A stretch of 64,000 nt of DNA, taken from the NCBI GenBank assembly GCA_031291725.1, contig JARLIM010000035.1, positions 62,001-126,000 on the forward strand, written 5' to 3'. The translations under genes and the position numbers were made by a program. The notes under the pieces were generated by a model. That model did no database searches and was not told where the DNA came from. It saw only the letters and a list, made by a program, of their open reading frames with translations. Source of the DNA: Acetobacteraceae bacterium. Its GTDB lineage: Bacteria; Pseudomonadota; Alphaproteobacteria; Acetobacterales; Acetobacteraceae. This document shows, piece after piece, positions 40,357-51,744 of this stretch (positions are counted from its first letter, which is position 1; every line of letters starts with the position of its first letter).

Positions 40357-40369
40357 TCGGAGCCTGGCC

Positions 40370-41122
40370 GTGCCGTCTCTCACCACACCCGAACATATTG
40401 CTGCCGAGTGGGGCACGCTGTCGCCTGCACAGCGCCTTGTCAGCCTGCGCCGGAATGTCGCCGGGCGGTTGGTGTTCACCACCAGCTTTGGCGCGGAGGA
40501 CCAGGCGCTCACCCACATCATCGCCGACGCGGGACTCGACATCGAACTCGCCACGCTCGACACCGGACGGCTGTTCCCCGAAACCTATGATGTCTGGGCG
40601 GCGACCGAGCTGCGCTATGGCCTGCGCATTCGCGGCTGTTATCCGCAACAATCGGCACTTGCGTCATATGTCGGTGAGCACGGCATCAACGGCTTGCGTG
40701 ACAATGTGCAGGCCCGCAAGGAATGCTGCGCCGTCCGCAAGGTGGAACCGTTGCGCCGGGCATTGCTGGGCGCTGTCGGCTGGATCACCGGCCTGCGGGC
40801 CGACCAATCCGACGCGCGGCAAAGCGTGCCTTGGCTTGCGCGAGACGACGGGTTCGGTCTGCTCAAGGCCAACCCGCTGCGCGATTGGAGCCGCGATCAG
40901 GTGTCGGAATTCCTCGACGCCCATGACGTGCCGCGAAACGTGCTGCACGCGCAGGGCTTCGTCTCCATCGGCTGTGCGCCGTGCACCCGCGCCATCGCGC
41001 CCGGCGAATCCGAGCGCGCCGGGCGGTGGTGGTGGGAGGCGAGTTCAAAAGAATGCGGCCTGCATGTGGGGCCGGATGGCCGCCTGGTGCGCGCCCAGAA
41101 GCAGACGGAGCAAGTGGCATGA
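40370..41122 (+). CDS. cysH: adenylyl-sulfate (APS) reductase, CysH family
   Basis: [23 protein letters not shown] and GCAPC [4Fe-4S] motifs of APS-type reductases; GTG start. Confidence 0.93.
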   Translation: MPSLTTPEHIAAEWGTLSPAQRLVSLRRNVAGRLVFTTSFGAEDQALTHIIADAGLDIELATLDTGRLFPETYDVWAATELRYGLRIRGCYPQQSALASYVGEHGINGLRDNVQARKECCAVRKVEPLRRALLGAVGWITGLRADQSDARQSVPWLARDDGFGLLKANPLRDWSRDQVSEFLDAHDVPRNVLHAQGFVSIGCAPCTRAIAPGESERAGRWWWEASSKECGLHVGPDGRLVRAQKQTEQVA

Positions 41123-42021
41123 AAATGCTGGGTCATCTGGATCGGCTCGAAGCCGAAAGCATTCACATTCTGCGCGAGGTGGCCGCCACCTGCGATCATC
41201 CGGTGATGTTGTATTCCATCGGCAAGGATTCCAGCGTTCTGCTGCATCTGGCACTCAAGGCGTTCTACCCCACCCCGCTGCCCTTCCCGCTGCTGCATGT
41301 CGATACGACATGGAAATTCCGCGAGATGATCGCCTTCCGCGACCGAAAAGCCGCCGAGCTCGGCTGCGAGTTGATCGTTCACGTCAATCAGGAGGGCGTC
41401 GATCGGGGCATCAACCCGTTCGATTCCGGCTCGCGCCTGCACACCGACGTGATGAAAACCCAGGGCCTGCGTCAGGCGCTGGATCATTACAAATTCGATG
41501 CCGCCATCGGTGGCGCGCGCCGCGATGAGGAAAAATCCCGCGCCAAGGAGCGGGTGTTCTCCCTGCGCTCGGCCGAACATCGCTGGGATCCGAAAAGCCA
41601 GCGCCCGGAGCCGTGGAAGCGGTTCAACACCCGCAAACGCGCGGGCGAGAGCTTCCGCGTCTTTCCGCTGTCCAACTGGACCGAGCAGGATGTGTGGGAC
41701 TACATCGCCCGCGAAGGCATTGAGGTGGTGCCGCTGTATTTCGCCGCCTCCCGCCCGGTGGTGGAGCGTCAAGGCGCGCTGATCATGCGTGACGATGACC
41801 GCATGGTGCTCGCCCCCGGCGAGGTTGTGCAGCACCGCATGGTCCGCTTCCGCACCCTCGGCTGCTATCCGCTGACCGGCGCGATTGAGAGCGAGGCGGC
41901 AACGCTGGACGATATTATCCGCGAAATGCGTGACGCCCATGTGTCTGAGCGCCAAGGCCGCCTGATCGATCATGACGGTGCTGGCTCGATGGAACAGAAG
42001 AAGCAGGAAGGCTATTTCTGA
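41119..42021 (+). CDS. cysD: sulfate adenylyltransferase subunit 2
   Basis: [23 protein letters not shown]-terminal [11 protein letters not shown]. Confidence 0.96.
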   Translation: MKMLGHLDRLEAESIHILREVAATCDHPVMLYSIGKDSSVLLHLALKAFYPTPLPFPLLHVDTTWKFREMIAFRDRKAAELGCELIVHVNQEGVDRGINPFDSGSRLHTDVMKTQGLRQALDHYKFDAAIGGARRDEEKSRAKERVFSLRSAEHRWDPKSQRPEPWKRFNTRKRAGESFRVFPLSNWTEQDVWDYIAREGIEVVPLYFAASRPVVERQGALIMRDDDRMVLAPGEVVQHRMVRFRTLGCYPLTGAIESEAATLDDIIREMRDAHVSERQGRLIDHDGAGSMEQKKQEGYF

Positions 42022-42022
42022 G

Positions 42023-43633
42023 ATGAACACCGATCTTCTGGAACGCCCGGAATTGCGCGATGCAGCCACCCAGGCCCGCATCCAACCCGCCATCCGCCCC
42101 ACCTCCCTGCTGCGCTTCCTCACCTGCGGCTCAGTCGATGACGGCAAATCCACCCTCATCGGCCGCATGCTGCACGATGCCGGTCTGGTGCCCACCGATC
42201 AGCTCGAAAGCCTGGAGAAGGACAGCCGTCGCTATGGCACCACCGGCGGCGTCGATTATGCGCTGCTGGTCGATGGTCTGGCCGCCGAGCGTGAGCAGGG
42301 CATTACGATTGACGTCGCCTATCGCTATTTCGCCACCTCCAAACGCGCCTTCATCGTCGCCGACACACCGGGTCATCAGCAATACACCCGCAACATGGCA
42401 ACCGGGGCGGCAGGGGCCGATCTGGCGGTGATTCTGGTCGATGCCCGCAAGGGCATTCTGCCGCAGACCCGTCGTCACTCTTTCATCGCGGGCATGCTGC
42501 GCGTGCGCCATCTGGTGCTGGCGGTGAACAAGATGGATCTGGTCGGATTCGACAAGAACAGCTTCGACGCATTGGTGGCCGAATATCGCCGCGCCGTGGA
42601 GCCGTTGGGCTTCGCCTCGATCACCGCCATTCCGCTCTGTGCGCGGGAGGGCGATAATCTGGTGCTGCGGTCGTTGCGCATGCCCTGGTATTCCGGCCCC
42701 ACCCTGCTTGGCCTGCTGGAGACCATCGACGCTGGACAGATTGCCGACACCACCGCTGCCCTGCGCCTGCCGGTGCAGTGGGTGAACCGCCGCTCGGAGA
42801 ATTTCCGCGGCTATGCCGGCACGATCGCGCATGGCTCCATCGCCCCCGGCGACAAAATCCGCGTGCTGCCCTCCGGCCTGCGCGGCACGGTGGCGCGTGT
42901 GGTGACAGCCGATGGCGATCTGCCGCGCGGCATTGCCGGTCAGGCGATCACGTTGACATTGCGCGAGGAGATCGACATTTCACGCGGGGACGTGATTGTG
43001 GGCGAAGCAGACCGGCTCACTGCCACGCGCGAGCTCTCCGCCCGCATCCTGTGGATGGATGAAAAGCCGCTCGATCCGGCAGCCGAATATGAAATCCGCA
43101 TTGGCTGCAACACCGCAAATGCGCGGATTTCCGCTATTCGTCACACAATCGACATCCATTCCTATGCCCCCACCCCCTCAGCCGGACTGGAAGCCAATGG
43201 CATCGGTCTGGTAGAGTTAAAGCTGGATCGGCCAGTGGTGGCCGCCGCTTACGACGAGGATTGCGACCTTGGCGGATTTATTCTGGTCGATAAGCACTCA
43301 AACGCCACGGCAGCCCTCGGCATGGTAACGGAACAGGAAACTGCCGCCCCCGCGGCGTCGGCACCCGCGCTGCGCGAGTGGCATGGTCGCAGCTTGATCA
43401 AGGCCGCCAGCTGGCGCGCCATCGGCTCTATCGACACGTTCATTCTCAGCTGGATTTTCACCGGCCAGGTCAAAACCGCAGGCACCATCGCCTTCACGGA
43501 AGTCTTCACCAAAATCGGCCTGTATTATCTGCACGAACGCGCTTGGGTGATTCTGCCCTGGGGCAAGGTGGGCGGATCGATTGCCGGTGAAGGCTACCTG
43601 GCAGGCGTCATGCGGAAGATCTTCAAAAAATAG
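42023..43633 (+). CDS. cysN: sulfate adenylyltransferase subunit 1 (CysN) with C-terminal DUF2061 domain
   Basis: TCGSVDDGKSTLIGRMLHD, DTPGHQQYTRNMATGA; tail SLIKAASWRAIGSIDTFILSWIFTG...FTKIGLYYLHERAW resembles DUF2061. Confidence 0.93.
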   Translation: MNTDLLERPELRDAATQARIQPAIRPTSLLRFLTCGSVDDGKSTLIGRMLHDAGLVPTDQLESLEKDSRRYGTTGGVDYALLVDGLAAEREQGITIDVAYRYFATSKRAFIVADTPGHQQYTRNMATGAAGADLAVILVDARKGILPQTRRHSFIAGMLRVRHLVLAVNKMDLVGFDKNSFDALVAEYRRAVEPLGFASITAIPLCAREGDNLVLRSLRMPWYSGPTLLGLLETIDAGQIADTTAALRLPVQWVNRRSENFRGYAGTIAHGSIAPGDKIRVLPSGLRGTVARVVTADGDLPRGIAGQAITLTLREEIDISRGDVIVGEADRLTATRELSARILWMDEKPLDPAAEYEIRIGCNTANARISAIRHTIDIHSYAPTPSAGLEANGIGLVELKLDRPVVAAAYDEDCDLGGFILVDKHSNATAALGMVTEQETAAPAASAPALREWHGRSLIKAASWRAIGSIDTFILSWIFTGQVKTAGTIAFTEVFTKIGLYYLHERAWVILPWGKVGGSIAGEGYLAGVMRKIFKK

Positions 43634-43651
43634 GGCGCAAGAACCAAAACC

Positions 43652-43692
43652 GTCCTCTGCCATTCGTGCCGGCAGCACGATCGGCGGAGGAC
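43652..43692 (-). terminator. hairpin between convergent cysN and TauE/SafE genes
   Basis: GTCCTCTGCC ... GGCGGAGGAC stem plus inner TCGTGC/GCACGA; minus strand continues into GTTTTGG. Confidence 0.65.
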
Positions 43693-43699
43693 GCTTGCC

Positions 43700-44437
43700 T
43701 CAAAAATGCCGCACAAGCTCAATCCCAAGCCCGACCATCCCGCCGTAAAAACACCGTCGGAACCATAAAGGTGAAATGCGGCTGCGCACCACGGTGCCGA
43801 TCTGCATGCCGATCAGCGCCGGCAGCACGGCGATGCACGAGGCGATCAGCAATTCCTGGGTCAGCGCATGGCTGCGCAGCAGATCGACGGTCAGACCCAG
43901 CGTGGAGACGGTGAAGGACAGCCCCAGCGCCTGCACCAGATCCTCACGGTCCAACCCATCCAGCCCGGCGAGGTAGGGCACCAGCGGCAGCATGAACAAG
44001 CCGGTGGCCGTCGTCACCACGCCGGTGGCCAGCCCGACCAGTGGGCCGAGCCAGTTTTCCCATCGCGGTTGCACCCGATAGCGCCGTGCCAGCAAACCGA
44101 ACACGCCATAGCTGGCCAGCACAATGCCAAGCCATAGCCGGATCTGCGCGGTGTTGCCGCCCGAGAGCGTGCCACCGCCCAGATACGTGCCAAGCAAAAT
44201 GCAGATCAGCAGCGGCCATAACCGGCGAAACACGCCGCGAAAATTCGGCCCGGCCGCCAATTGCCACACATTGGTCACACTCGACGGCACCACCAAAATC
44301 GCCGCCGCCTGCACCGGAGGCATCACCAGACCGATCAGGCCGACGCCAATAGCGGGCAGCCCCAGGCCGATCACCCCTTTGACAAGGCCCGCCAACAGCA
44401 GCACCAAACTCGGCCACCACGCCTGTGCCAGCGTCAT
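43700..44437 (-). CDS. sulfite exporter TauE/SafE family protein
   Basis: GLVKGVIGLGLPAIGVGLIGLVMPPVQAAAILVVPSSVTNVWQ; polytopic membrane protein. Confidence 0.9.
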   Translation of the reverse strand: MTLAQAWWPSLVLLLAGLVKGVIGLGLPAIGVGLIGLVMPPVQAAAILVVPSSVTNVWQLAAGPNFRGVFRRLWPLLICILLGTYLGGGTLSGGNTAQIRLWLGIVLASYGVFGLLARRYRVQPRWENWLGPLVGLATGVVTTATGLFMLPLVPYLAGLDGLDREDLVQALGLSFTVSTLGLTVDLLRSHALTQELLIASCIAVLPALIGMQIGTVVRSRISPLWFRRCFYGGMVGLGIELVRHF

Positions 44438-44622
44438 TTTGCGCCCCCCCGTATCGGCCGATCATTTTGGCATGTTGATATCGCAGACCACGCCACGTGC
44501 TGCACCTGCGTTCTTGTCTTGAGATTGACGCATTCTTATGAGACATGAATGTCATCCCCCCGCATGGGCGCCCTGCACGCTTTGCACGGAGTCGGCTCTG
44601 CGCGCCTCAAAGGACCACGCCG

Positions 44623-45843
44623 ATGCTCTATGCGATGTATGAGCTGCAACGCGCCTCGCTCGCTCCGATGCGGCTATTGGCCAGTTCCGCCCTGCAAGCG
44701 ATGGATGGGCCGATCAACCCCTATCGCGAAACCGCCATTGGCCGGGTCACCTACGCGGCACTGGACAGCTTTGAACACACCACCCGCGCTTTCGGCAAAC
44801 CGCCCTTCGAACTGCCCTTCACCGAGATTGACGGTCAGCCGATTGAAGTGACGGAAGAGATTGTGTTGGAGAAAACCTGGGGCAATCTGCTGCATTTCAA
44901 GCGCGCGGTGTCGCAGCCCGACGCCCCGAAGGTGCTGCTCGTCGCCCCAATGTCCGGCCATTACGCCACCCTTCTGCGCGGCACCGTGCGGGAATTTCTG
45001 CCCGATCACGATGTCTACATCACCGATTGGAAAGACGCCCGCGAGATCCCGCTTTTCGCGCCGAACTTCGATCTGAACGATTACGTCGATTACGTGATCG
45101 AATTCATCAAGCTGCTTGGCCCGAACGTGCATCTCATCGCCGTCTGCCAGCCCGCCGTGCCGGTGTTTGCGGCCATCTCGCTGATGAACGAGAACGAGCC
45201 GGACGCCGCCCCGCGCTCAATGACGCTCATCGGTGGCCCCATCGACACGCGCGAGGGGGTGACGGAGGTGAATAAATTCGCCAAGAAGCACAATCTGGCG
45301 TGGTTCGAGAACAACGTGGTGCACCGCGTGCCATTCGGCAATCCGGGCTTCATGCGCCGTGTCTATCCGGGTTTCCTGCAACTGGCAGGCTTCATGGCGA
45401 TGAACATGGAGCGCCACATGGATGCCCATCGCCAGATGTTCAATCATCTGGTGCAAGGTGACGGCGAGTCGCTCGATGCCAAGCGGGCCTTCTACACCGA
45501 ATATCGCTCGGTGATGGACCTCTCGGCCGAGTTCTATCTGCAGACGATCAACACCGTCTTCCTGGAACACGAACTGCCGCGCGGGCTGATGCAGCACCGT
45601 GCGCAGACCATCAACCCGGCCGCCATCACCCGCACCGCCCTGCAAACCATCGAAGGCGAGCGCGACGATATCTCCGGCATCGGCCAAACCCGTGCAGCGC
45701 ACACGCTGGCCACCAACCTGCCCGAGGCCATGCGCGAGCATTTCGAGCAGCCCGGCGTGGGCCATTATGGCCTGTTCAACGGCCGCCGCTTCAGCAGCGA
45801 CATCGCCCCGCGCATCAAAGCGTTCATCGCGGCCCATCGCTGA
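44623..45843 (+). CDS. phaZ: intracellular polyhydroxyalkanoate depolymerase
   Basis: MLYAMYELQRASLAPMRLLA, VLLVAPMSGHYATLLRGTVREFLPDHDVYITDWKDAR, ICQPAV-type box (AVCQPAVP). Confidence 0.93.
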   Translation: MLYAMYELQRASLAPMRLLASSALQAMDGPINPYRETAIGRVTYAALDSFEHTTRAFGKPPFELPFTEIDGQPIEVTEEIVLEKTWGNLLHFKRAVSQPDAPKVLLVAPMSGHYATLLRGTVREFLPDHDVYITDWKDAREIPLFAPNFDLNDYVDYVIEFIKLLGPNVHLIAVCQPAVPVFAAISLMNENEPDAAPRSMTLIGGPIDTREGVTEVNKFAKKHNLAWFENNVVHRVPFGNPGFMRRVYPGFLQLAGFMAMNMERHMDAHRQMFNHLVQGDGESLDAKRAFYTEYRSVMDLSAEFYLQTINTVFLEHELPRGLMQHRAQTINPAAITRTALQTIEGERDDISGIGQTRAAHTLATNLPEAMREHFEQPGVGHYGLFNGRRFSSDIAPRIKAFIAAHR

Positions 45844-45920
45844 TTTTCGCTCCTCAACGGCATCGATCCCTGCTCTAATCCCCTGAAACGGCTGCCAAGG
45901 CCGGGTCAGGGAGAGCGTTC

Positions 45921-47558
45921 ATGTTCGGGCTCATGCAGGACAGCCAGTTGCTGATTGCTGGCATCATCCGCCACGCCGCGCGTAATCATGCGCATGCGGA
46001 GGTGGTGTCGAAGAATGTCGATGGCAGCATCCATCGCTACGGCTATCCCGCCCTCGAAGCCCGCGCCCGCCGCCTCGCCCGCGCCCTTGCCCGGCTGAAC
46101 ATCAAAGCCACCGACCGTGTGGGCACGCTGGCCTGGAACGGCTTCCGCCATCTTGAACTCTATTACGGCGTCTCCGGCAGCGGGGCGATCTGCCACACCA
46201 TCAATCCGCGTCTGGCGCCTGCCGACATCGCCTATATCGTCAACGATGCCGGCGATCGGCTGATCTTTGCCGACATCACCTTCGCCCCCTTGCTGGCCGC
46301 CATCGCCGAGCACATCAAGGCGGGCGTGCGCGCCATCGTCTTCATGTGCGATCCGGCGGAGATGCCGCAGATGGCACTGCCAGCGGGCATGGATCTGCTC
46401 TGCTACGAGTCGCTGATGGCGGAGTCGGATGACGATTACGTCTGGCCCAGCTTCGACGAACGCAACGCCGCCTCGCTGTGCTACACCTCCGGCACCACCG
46501 GGCGGCCCAAGGGCGTGCTGTATTCGCATCGCTCAACCGTGTTGCACGCCATGGCCACCAACGTGCCCGATGTCTTCGGTCTGCGCGCGCAGGATCGGGT
46601 GCTGCCGGTGGTGCCGATGTTTCACGTCAATGCCTGGGGCACGCCCTATTCCGCGCCGATGGCCGGTGCCTCGCTGATCATGCCGGGGCGGCATCTGGAT
46701 GGGCCGAGCCTGTCGGCGCTGATCAATCAGGAGCACGTCACCATGTCGGCCGGGGTGCCGACGATCTGGATGGGCCTGCTCGCCCATCTGCGCAGCAGCG
46801 GTGAGCGCATCGACACCGTGCGTCGCCTCGGCGTCGGCGGCTCTGCCTGTCCGCGCATGCTGATGCAGGCCTTCGAGCAGGAATATGGCGTCACCATCGT
46901 GCATGCCTGGGGCATGAGCGAGACCAGCCCGGTCGCCTCCGCCAACGCGCCCACACCCGATTCCCTCACCCTGACCGGGGAAGCGGCGTGGCGGGTGCGT
47001 GACAAGCAGGGGCAGGCTTTGTTCGGCATCGAGATGAAAATCGTCGGCAATGGCGGCATGGAGTTGCCGTGGGATGGGGTGGCCCAGGGCGATTTGCTGG
47101 TGCGCGGCCCATGGGTGGCCAGCGGCTATTGGGGCAATGCCGCCGGCAGCGCCTGCGACGAAGATGGCTGGTTCGCCACCGGAGACGTGGCGACGATCGA
47201 CCCGAGCGGGCGGATGGAGATCACCGACCGCTCAAAGGACGTGATCAAATCCGGTGGCGAGTGGATCAGTTCGATCACATTGGAAAACATCGCCGTTGAA
47301 CATCCGGACGTGATCGAGGCCGCCATCATCGCGGCCCGGCATCCGAAATGGGACGAGCGCCCACTGCTGCTGGTGGTGCCGCGCGCGGGGGCTGAGATCG
47401 TGCCGGAGGAATTGCTCAAAATTTATGAGGGCAAAATTGCCAAATGGTGGCTGCCGGATGCAGTGATCGTGGTGGACGAACTCCCCCACACCGCCACCGG
47501 CAAGCTCCACAAGCTGACATTGCGACAGAAATACCAGGATTGGTTGACGCGGGAGTGA
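45921..47558 (+). CDS. long-chain fatty acid--CoA ligase (AMP-binding)
   Basis: CYTSGTTGRPKGVLYSHRS, GWFATGDVATIDPSGRMEITDRSKDVIKSGGEWISS. Confidence 0.95.
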   Translation: MFGLMQDSQLLIAGIIRHAARNHAHAEVVSKNVDGSIHRYGYPALEARARRLARALARLNIKATDRVGTLAWNGFRHLELYYGVSGSGAICHTINPRLAPADIAYIVNDAGDRLIFADITFAPLLAAIAEHIKAGVRAIVFMCDPAEMPQMALPAGMDLLCYESLMAESDDDYVWPSFDERNAASLCYTSGTTGRPKGVLYSHRSTVLHAMATNVPDVFGLRAQDRVLPVVPMFHVNAWGTPYSAPMAGASLIMPGRHLDGPSLSALINQEHVTMSAGVPTIWMGLLAHLRSSGERIDTVRRLGVGGSACPRMLMQAFEQEYGVTIVHAWGMSETSPVASANAPTPDSLTLTGEAAWRVRDKQGQALFGIEMKIVGNGGMELPWDGVAQGDLLVRGPWVASGYWGNAAGSACDEDGWFATGDVATIDPSGRMEITDRSKDVIKSGGEWISSITLENIAVEHPDVIEAAIIAARHPKWDERPLLLVVPRAGAEIVPEELLKIYEGKIAKWWLPDAVIVVDELPHTATGKLHKLTLRQKYQDWLTRE

Positions 47559-47561
47559 CGT

Positions 47562-48287
47562 TCACACCGGCTCGGTATCCAAAGCATACCCCGCCGCCCG
47601 CACCGTGCGCACCACGTCCAACTCGCCTTCGCCGTTGATCGATTTGCGCAGGCGACGGATGTGAACGTCCACCGTGCGGGGTTCGACATGAATGTCCGCC
47701 CCCCACACCGCATCCAGCAATTCCTCGCGAGAGAACACCCGGCGCGGGTGTTGCAGGAAGAACTCCATCAGACGGAACTCGGTCGGCCCCAGATGCACCG
47801 CCCGGCCATTGCGGCTGACGCGGTGGGTGGACAGATCCATCGTGATATCATGAAACGCCAGCGTGGCCTTGGTCGCCACCGTGTTCGACCGACGCAGCAG
47901 CGCGCGCATGCGGGCGAGCAATGCGTCCATGTTGAACGGCTTGGTGATGTAATCATCCGCCCCGGTGTTCAACCCCCGCACCGCATCCTGATCTTCCGCG
48001 CGGGCGGAGACCATGATCACCGGCAGATCGCGCGTATTCGGACGACGGCGGATTTGGCGGCAAACCTCGATACCGGACATCACCGGCAGCATCCAATCCA
48101 ACAGCACCAAATCGGGCTGCGTCTCGGAAATCCGCGTCAGCGCCTCCTGCCCGTCAGCGGCCTCCTCAACACGAAACCCCTGCTTTTCGAGGTTGTAGCG
48201 CAGCATTGTCGCCAACGCGGCCTCATCCTCAACAACGAGCACCAACGGCTTGGCAAGGCTCGAATGAGCGTCCAACATCGCGCTCAC
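47562..48287 (-). CDS. phoB: phosphate regulon response regulator PhoB
   Basis: VLVVEDEAALATML receiver; winged helix GPTEFRLMEFFLQHPRRVFSREELLDAVWG; in pst-phoU cluster. Confidence 0.93.
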   Translation of the reverse strand: MSAMLDAHSSLAKPLVLVVEDEAALATMLRYNLEKQGFRVEEAADGQEALTRISETQPDLVLLDWMLPVMSGIEVCRQIRRRPNTRDLPVIMVSARAEDQDAVRGLNTGADDYITKPFNMDALLARMRALLRRSNTVATKATLAFHDITMDLSTHRVSRNGRAVHLGPTEFRLMEFFLQHPRRVFSREELLDAVWGADIHVEPRTVDVHIRRLRKSINGEGELDVVRTVRAAGYALDTEPV

Positions 48288-49006
48288 TCCCGACCGGGCC
48301 GCACCACCGCATAGGCCGAGGTATCACCCTTCGGTCGTGCGCTGGTCAGCGGTTCGCCGGTGACGGAGTAATACAGCGTCTCGGCAATGTTGGTGGCGTG
48401 GTCGCCAATGCGTTCAAGGTTCTTGGCGATGAACAGCAGATGCGTGCAGGGCGTGATGTTGCGCGGATCTTCCATCATATAGGTGATCAACTCGCGAAAC
48501 AGCGCATTGTAGATCGCATCAATACGCTCATCGGACCGCCAGACCTCCAACGCCTTTTCGGTGTCAGAGTCGCCCACCGCATCGATGATGCTCTTGAGGT
48601 TTTCCTGCACCAACTCGCCCATATGCGCGAGGCCGGAGAGGGTGAAGGGCAGCGAGAATTGCTGCAGCACCACACTGCGCTTGGCCACGTTGGCCGCGTA
48701 ATCGCCGATGCGTTCCAGATCGCCGGTGATCTTCAGCGCCGAGACAATGCGGCGCAGATCGCCCGCCACTGGCTGACGCAAGGCGAGCAGGCGGATGACG
48801 AATTGTTCCATCTCGCGTTCGGCGGCATCAACCGCCGGGTCAGCCGACACAGCGGCCGTGGCGGCATCGGCGTTGCGGTTGACCACCGCCTCGCAGGCAT
48901 TGACCACCTGAAGCTCCACCATGCCGCCCATTTCGGCGATCTTGGTGCGCAGGCGATTGAGTTCGTTTTCGAAGCTCTTGACGATATGTTCAGCGTCGGA
49001 CGCCAT
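48284..49006 (-). CDS. phoU: phosphate signalling complex protein PhoU
   Basis: FENELNRLRTKIAEMGGMVELQV, RIGDYAANVAKRS, ERIGDHATNIAE. Confidence 0.95.
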   Translation of the reverse strand: MASDAEHIVKSFENELNRLRTKIAEMGGMVELQVVNACEAVVNRNADAATAAVSADPAVDAAEREMEQFVIRLLALRQPVAGDLRRIVSALKITGDLERIGDYAANVAKRSVVLQQFSLPFTLSGLAHMGELVQENLKSIIDAVGDSDTEKALEVWRSDERIDAIYNALFRELITYMMEDPRNITPCTHLLFIAKNLERIGDHATNIAETLYYSVTGEPLTSARPKGDTSAYAVVRPGRE

Positions 49007-49023
49007 GTCGCTCTCCCCTCACC

Positions 49024-49863
49024 TCACCCGAATCGGCCGGTGATGTATTCCTGTGTCCGCTTCTCGCGCGGTGCGGTGAACATCTGCGTGGCAGAGCCCA
49101 CTTCAACCAATTCGCCCAAATAGAAGAACGCCACCTGATCGGCACAACGGGCTGCCTGCTGCATATTGTGCGTAACAATGGCGATGGTGAATTCGCTTTT
49201 CAATTCATCGATCAATTCTTCGATCTTCAAGGTGGAGATCGGATCGAGTGCCGAAGTTGGCTCGTCGAACAGAATCACTTCCGGTCGCACGGCAATGGTG
49301 CGCGCGATGCACAAACGCTGCTGCTGCCCGCCGGACATGCCGCCTGCCGGTGCATTGAGGCGATCCTTCACCTCGCCCCAGAGAGCTGCACGGGTCAGCG
49401 ACCACTCAACGCGCTCATCCATCTGCGATTTGGTCAGCTTCTCGTGCAACTTCACGCCAAAGGCGATGTTGTTGTAGATCGACATCGGAAACGGCGTGGG
49501 TTTCTGGAACACCATGCCGATCTTCGAACGCAGACGGTTCAGGTCCAGGCCGGGGGCGATGATGTTCTGGCCGTCCAGCATCGCCTCGCCCGTGGCACGC
49601 TGGCCGGGATAGAGGTCATACATCCGGTTCAGCACGCGCAGCAGCGTGGATTTGCCGCAGCCGGAGGGGCCGATCATCCCTGTCACCTGCTTGTCGGCAA
49701 GGTTGAGGTTGATCCCCTTCAGCGCCTTGTGGGTGCCGTAGTAGAAATCAAGGTTTTTGATCGCAATGCGTGGCTCATTGGCCACCGCCTGCGAGGTCGG
49801 TGTCATCGCCGCCATGGCGATCGGGGTAGCCTGACCGGATTCAGCCTGATTGGTCGCGCTCAT
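49024..49863 (-). CDS. pstB: phosphate ABC transporter ATP-binding protein PstB
   Basis: [39 protein letters not shown]. Confidence 0.96.
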   Translation of the reverse strand: MSATNQAESGQATPIAMAAMTPTSQAVANEPRIAIKNLDFYYGTHKALKGINLNLADKQVTGMIGPSGCGKSTLLRVLNRMYDLYPGQRATGEAMLDGQNIIAPGLDLNRLRSKIGMVFQKPTPFPMSIYNNIAFGVKLHEKLTKSQMDERVEWSLTRAALWGEVKDRLNAPAGGMSGGQQQRLCIARTIAVRPEVILFDEPTSALDPISTLKIEELIDELKSEFTIAIVTHNMQQAARCADQVAFFYLGELVEVGSATQMFTAPREKRTQEYITGRFG

Positions 49864-49873
49864 GGTTCGGTCC

Positions 49874-50761
49874 TCAGCCACGTTGCCGCAAAACGACGCG
49901 GGCCAGAATATTTATGAACAAAACACCGAAGGTGATCAGCAATGCGCCGACCCAGGCAAGCTGCACCCAATCTTCAAAGGGGGAGCCTGCATATTGATAG
50001 ATCGTCACCGGCAGGCTGGACATCGGCTCGTTGAGCGCGGTTGACCAATTCAGATTGCCCAGAGACGTGAACAGCAGCGGTGCCGTCTCACCGGCCACGC
50101 GGGCGATGGCCAGCAGCACGCCGGTGGCAATGCCGTTCAGCGCCGCACGGTAGCAGATCAGCACGATGGCCTTCCATTTCGGCGCGCCCAACGCCACCGC
50201 CGCCTCACGCAGCGCCGTTGGGATCAGGGTCAGCATATCCTCGGTGGTGCGCACCACAATCGGGATCACAATCACCGCCAGCGCCGCCACGCCGGCAACA
50301 CCCGAGAAGCCGCCAAAGGGGGCAACCAGCAACTGATAGATGAACAGGCCGATCAGGATCGACGGTGCGGAGAGCAGCACGTCTGAGACGAAGCGCACCA
50401 CATTGCCCAGCCAGGATGTGCGGGCATATTCCGCCAGGAAGGTGCCGACCAGCAAACCAACCGGCGTGCCGATCAGCACGCCCAGCACGGTCTGGATCAG
50501 GCTGCCGACGATTGCATTGAGCAATCCGCCGCCCGATCCGGGGGGTTTGGTGATGTTGGTGAACACCGACCAATGAATGCCGCTGCCGCCGAGATAGAGC
50601 AGCGTGCCCAGGATCGCCAGCAGCAGCACCACCGCGATGCCCGTGGCCAGAAAGCACAGTGACTTTGCAATCAGATTGACCCGGGCGCGCCGCTTGGACA
50701 GGCTCTCTGCAATCTTGTGGCTCTTCTGGATCGGCAGAGAAGCCGTTGTTGTCGTGCTCAT
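49874..50761 (-). CDS. pstA: phosphate ABC transporter permease PstA
   Basis: Polytopic; [36 protein letters not shown]; gene order. Confidence 0.95.
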   Translation of the reverse strand: MSTTTTASLPIQKSHKIAESLSKRRARVNLIAKSLCFLATGIAVVLLLAILGTLLYLGGSGIHWSVFTNITKPPGSGGGLLNAIVGSLIQTVLGVLIGTPVGLLVGTFLAEYARTSWLGNVVRFVSDVLLSAPSILIGLFIYQLLVAPFGGFSGVAGVAALAVIVIPIVVRTTEDMLTLIPTALREAAVALGAPKWKAIVLICYRAALNGIATGVLLAIARVAGETAPLLFTSLGNLNWSTALNEPMSSLPVTIYQYAGSPFEDWVQLAWVGALLITFGVLFINILARVVLRQRG

Positions 50762-51738
50762 TTCTGCCCCTTAGTGCCCAGCAGCATGCGAGAGATCGCC
50801 AGCACGATGAAAGAGATCACGAACAGCAGGAAACCCAGCGCCAGCAATGAGGACAGCTTGAGGCTGCCTCCCGGCGCTTCAGGAAATTCCAACGCCACGA
50901 TAGAGGCGATGGTGTTGCCCGGCCCGAACAGGCTGGTTGAGATGCGATTGGTGTTGCCGATCACGAATGTGACAGCCATCGTCTCGCCCAGTGCGCGCCC
51001 CAGACCGAGCATGATGCCACCGATCACCGAGGCGCGGGTATAGGGCAGCACGATGGAGCGAACCACTTCCCAGGTGGTGCAGCCCAGCCCATAGGCCGAT
51101 TCCTTGAACATCGGCGGCACGGTCAGAAACACGTCGCGCATCGTCGCCGCAATAAAGGGCAGGATCATCACTGCCAAAATGAAGGCCGAGGTGAAAATAC
51201 CAGTGCCGAATGCCGGCCCTTGAAACAAAAACCCGATACCGGGCAGATCGCCCAGATTGTCGATCAGGAAGGGCTGCACATAATTGCCCATCAGCGGCAC
51301 GATGATGAAAAAGCCCCACATGCCGTAAATAATCGATGGCACGGCAGCGAGCAGTTCAATGGCCGTGCCGAGCGGCGCACGCAGCCAGTTCGGCGCCAGT
51401 TCGGTCAGGAAGAAAGCGCATCCGAAAGCGAGGGGGACGGCGACGAGCAGTGCGATGACGGACGTGATCAGCGTGCCATAGACCGGCACAAGCGCCCCAT
51501 AATTTTCCTGCACCGGGTCCCAATCGGTTTCAAAGATGAAGCCAAGACCGAAATGCCTGAACGCAGGCAAGCCACCGATGAAGAGCGAGACGATAATCGC
51601 GCCCAGCAGCACCAACACAAACAATCCGGCCGCACGGGTGAGCACCGCAAATACGCGATCGCCGACGGATGATCCTCCCGGCGAACTGGCTACAGCATCT
51701 GACACGGCAAACCCCACGATCCGGAGAGCAGACCACAT
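50758..51738 (-). CDS. pstC: phosphate ABC transporter permease PstC (start may be GTG at 51705)
   Basis: [43 protein letters not shown]; gene order. Confidence 0.94.
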   Translation of the reverse strand: MWSALRIVGFAVSDAVASSPGGSSVGDRVFAVLTRAAGLFVLVLLGAIIVSLFIGGLPAFRHFGLGFIFETDWDPVQENYGALVPVYGTLITSVIALLVAVPLAFGCAFFLTELAPNWLRAPLGTAIELLAAVPSIIYGMWGFFIIVPLMGNYVQPFLIDNLGDLPGIGFLFQGPAFGTGIFTSAFILAVMILPFIAATMRDVFLTVPPMFKESAYGLGCTTWEVVRSIVLPYTRASVIGGIMLGLGRALGETMAVTFVIGNTNRISTSLFGPGNTIASIVALEFPEAPGGSLKLSSLLALGFLLFVISFIVLAISRMLLGTKGQK

Positions 51739-51744
51739 ACAAAA

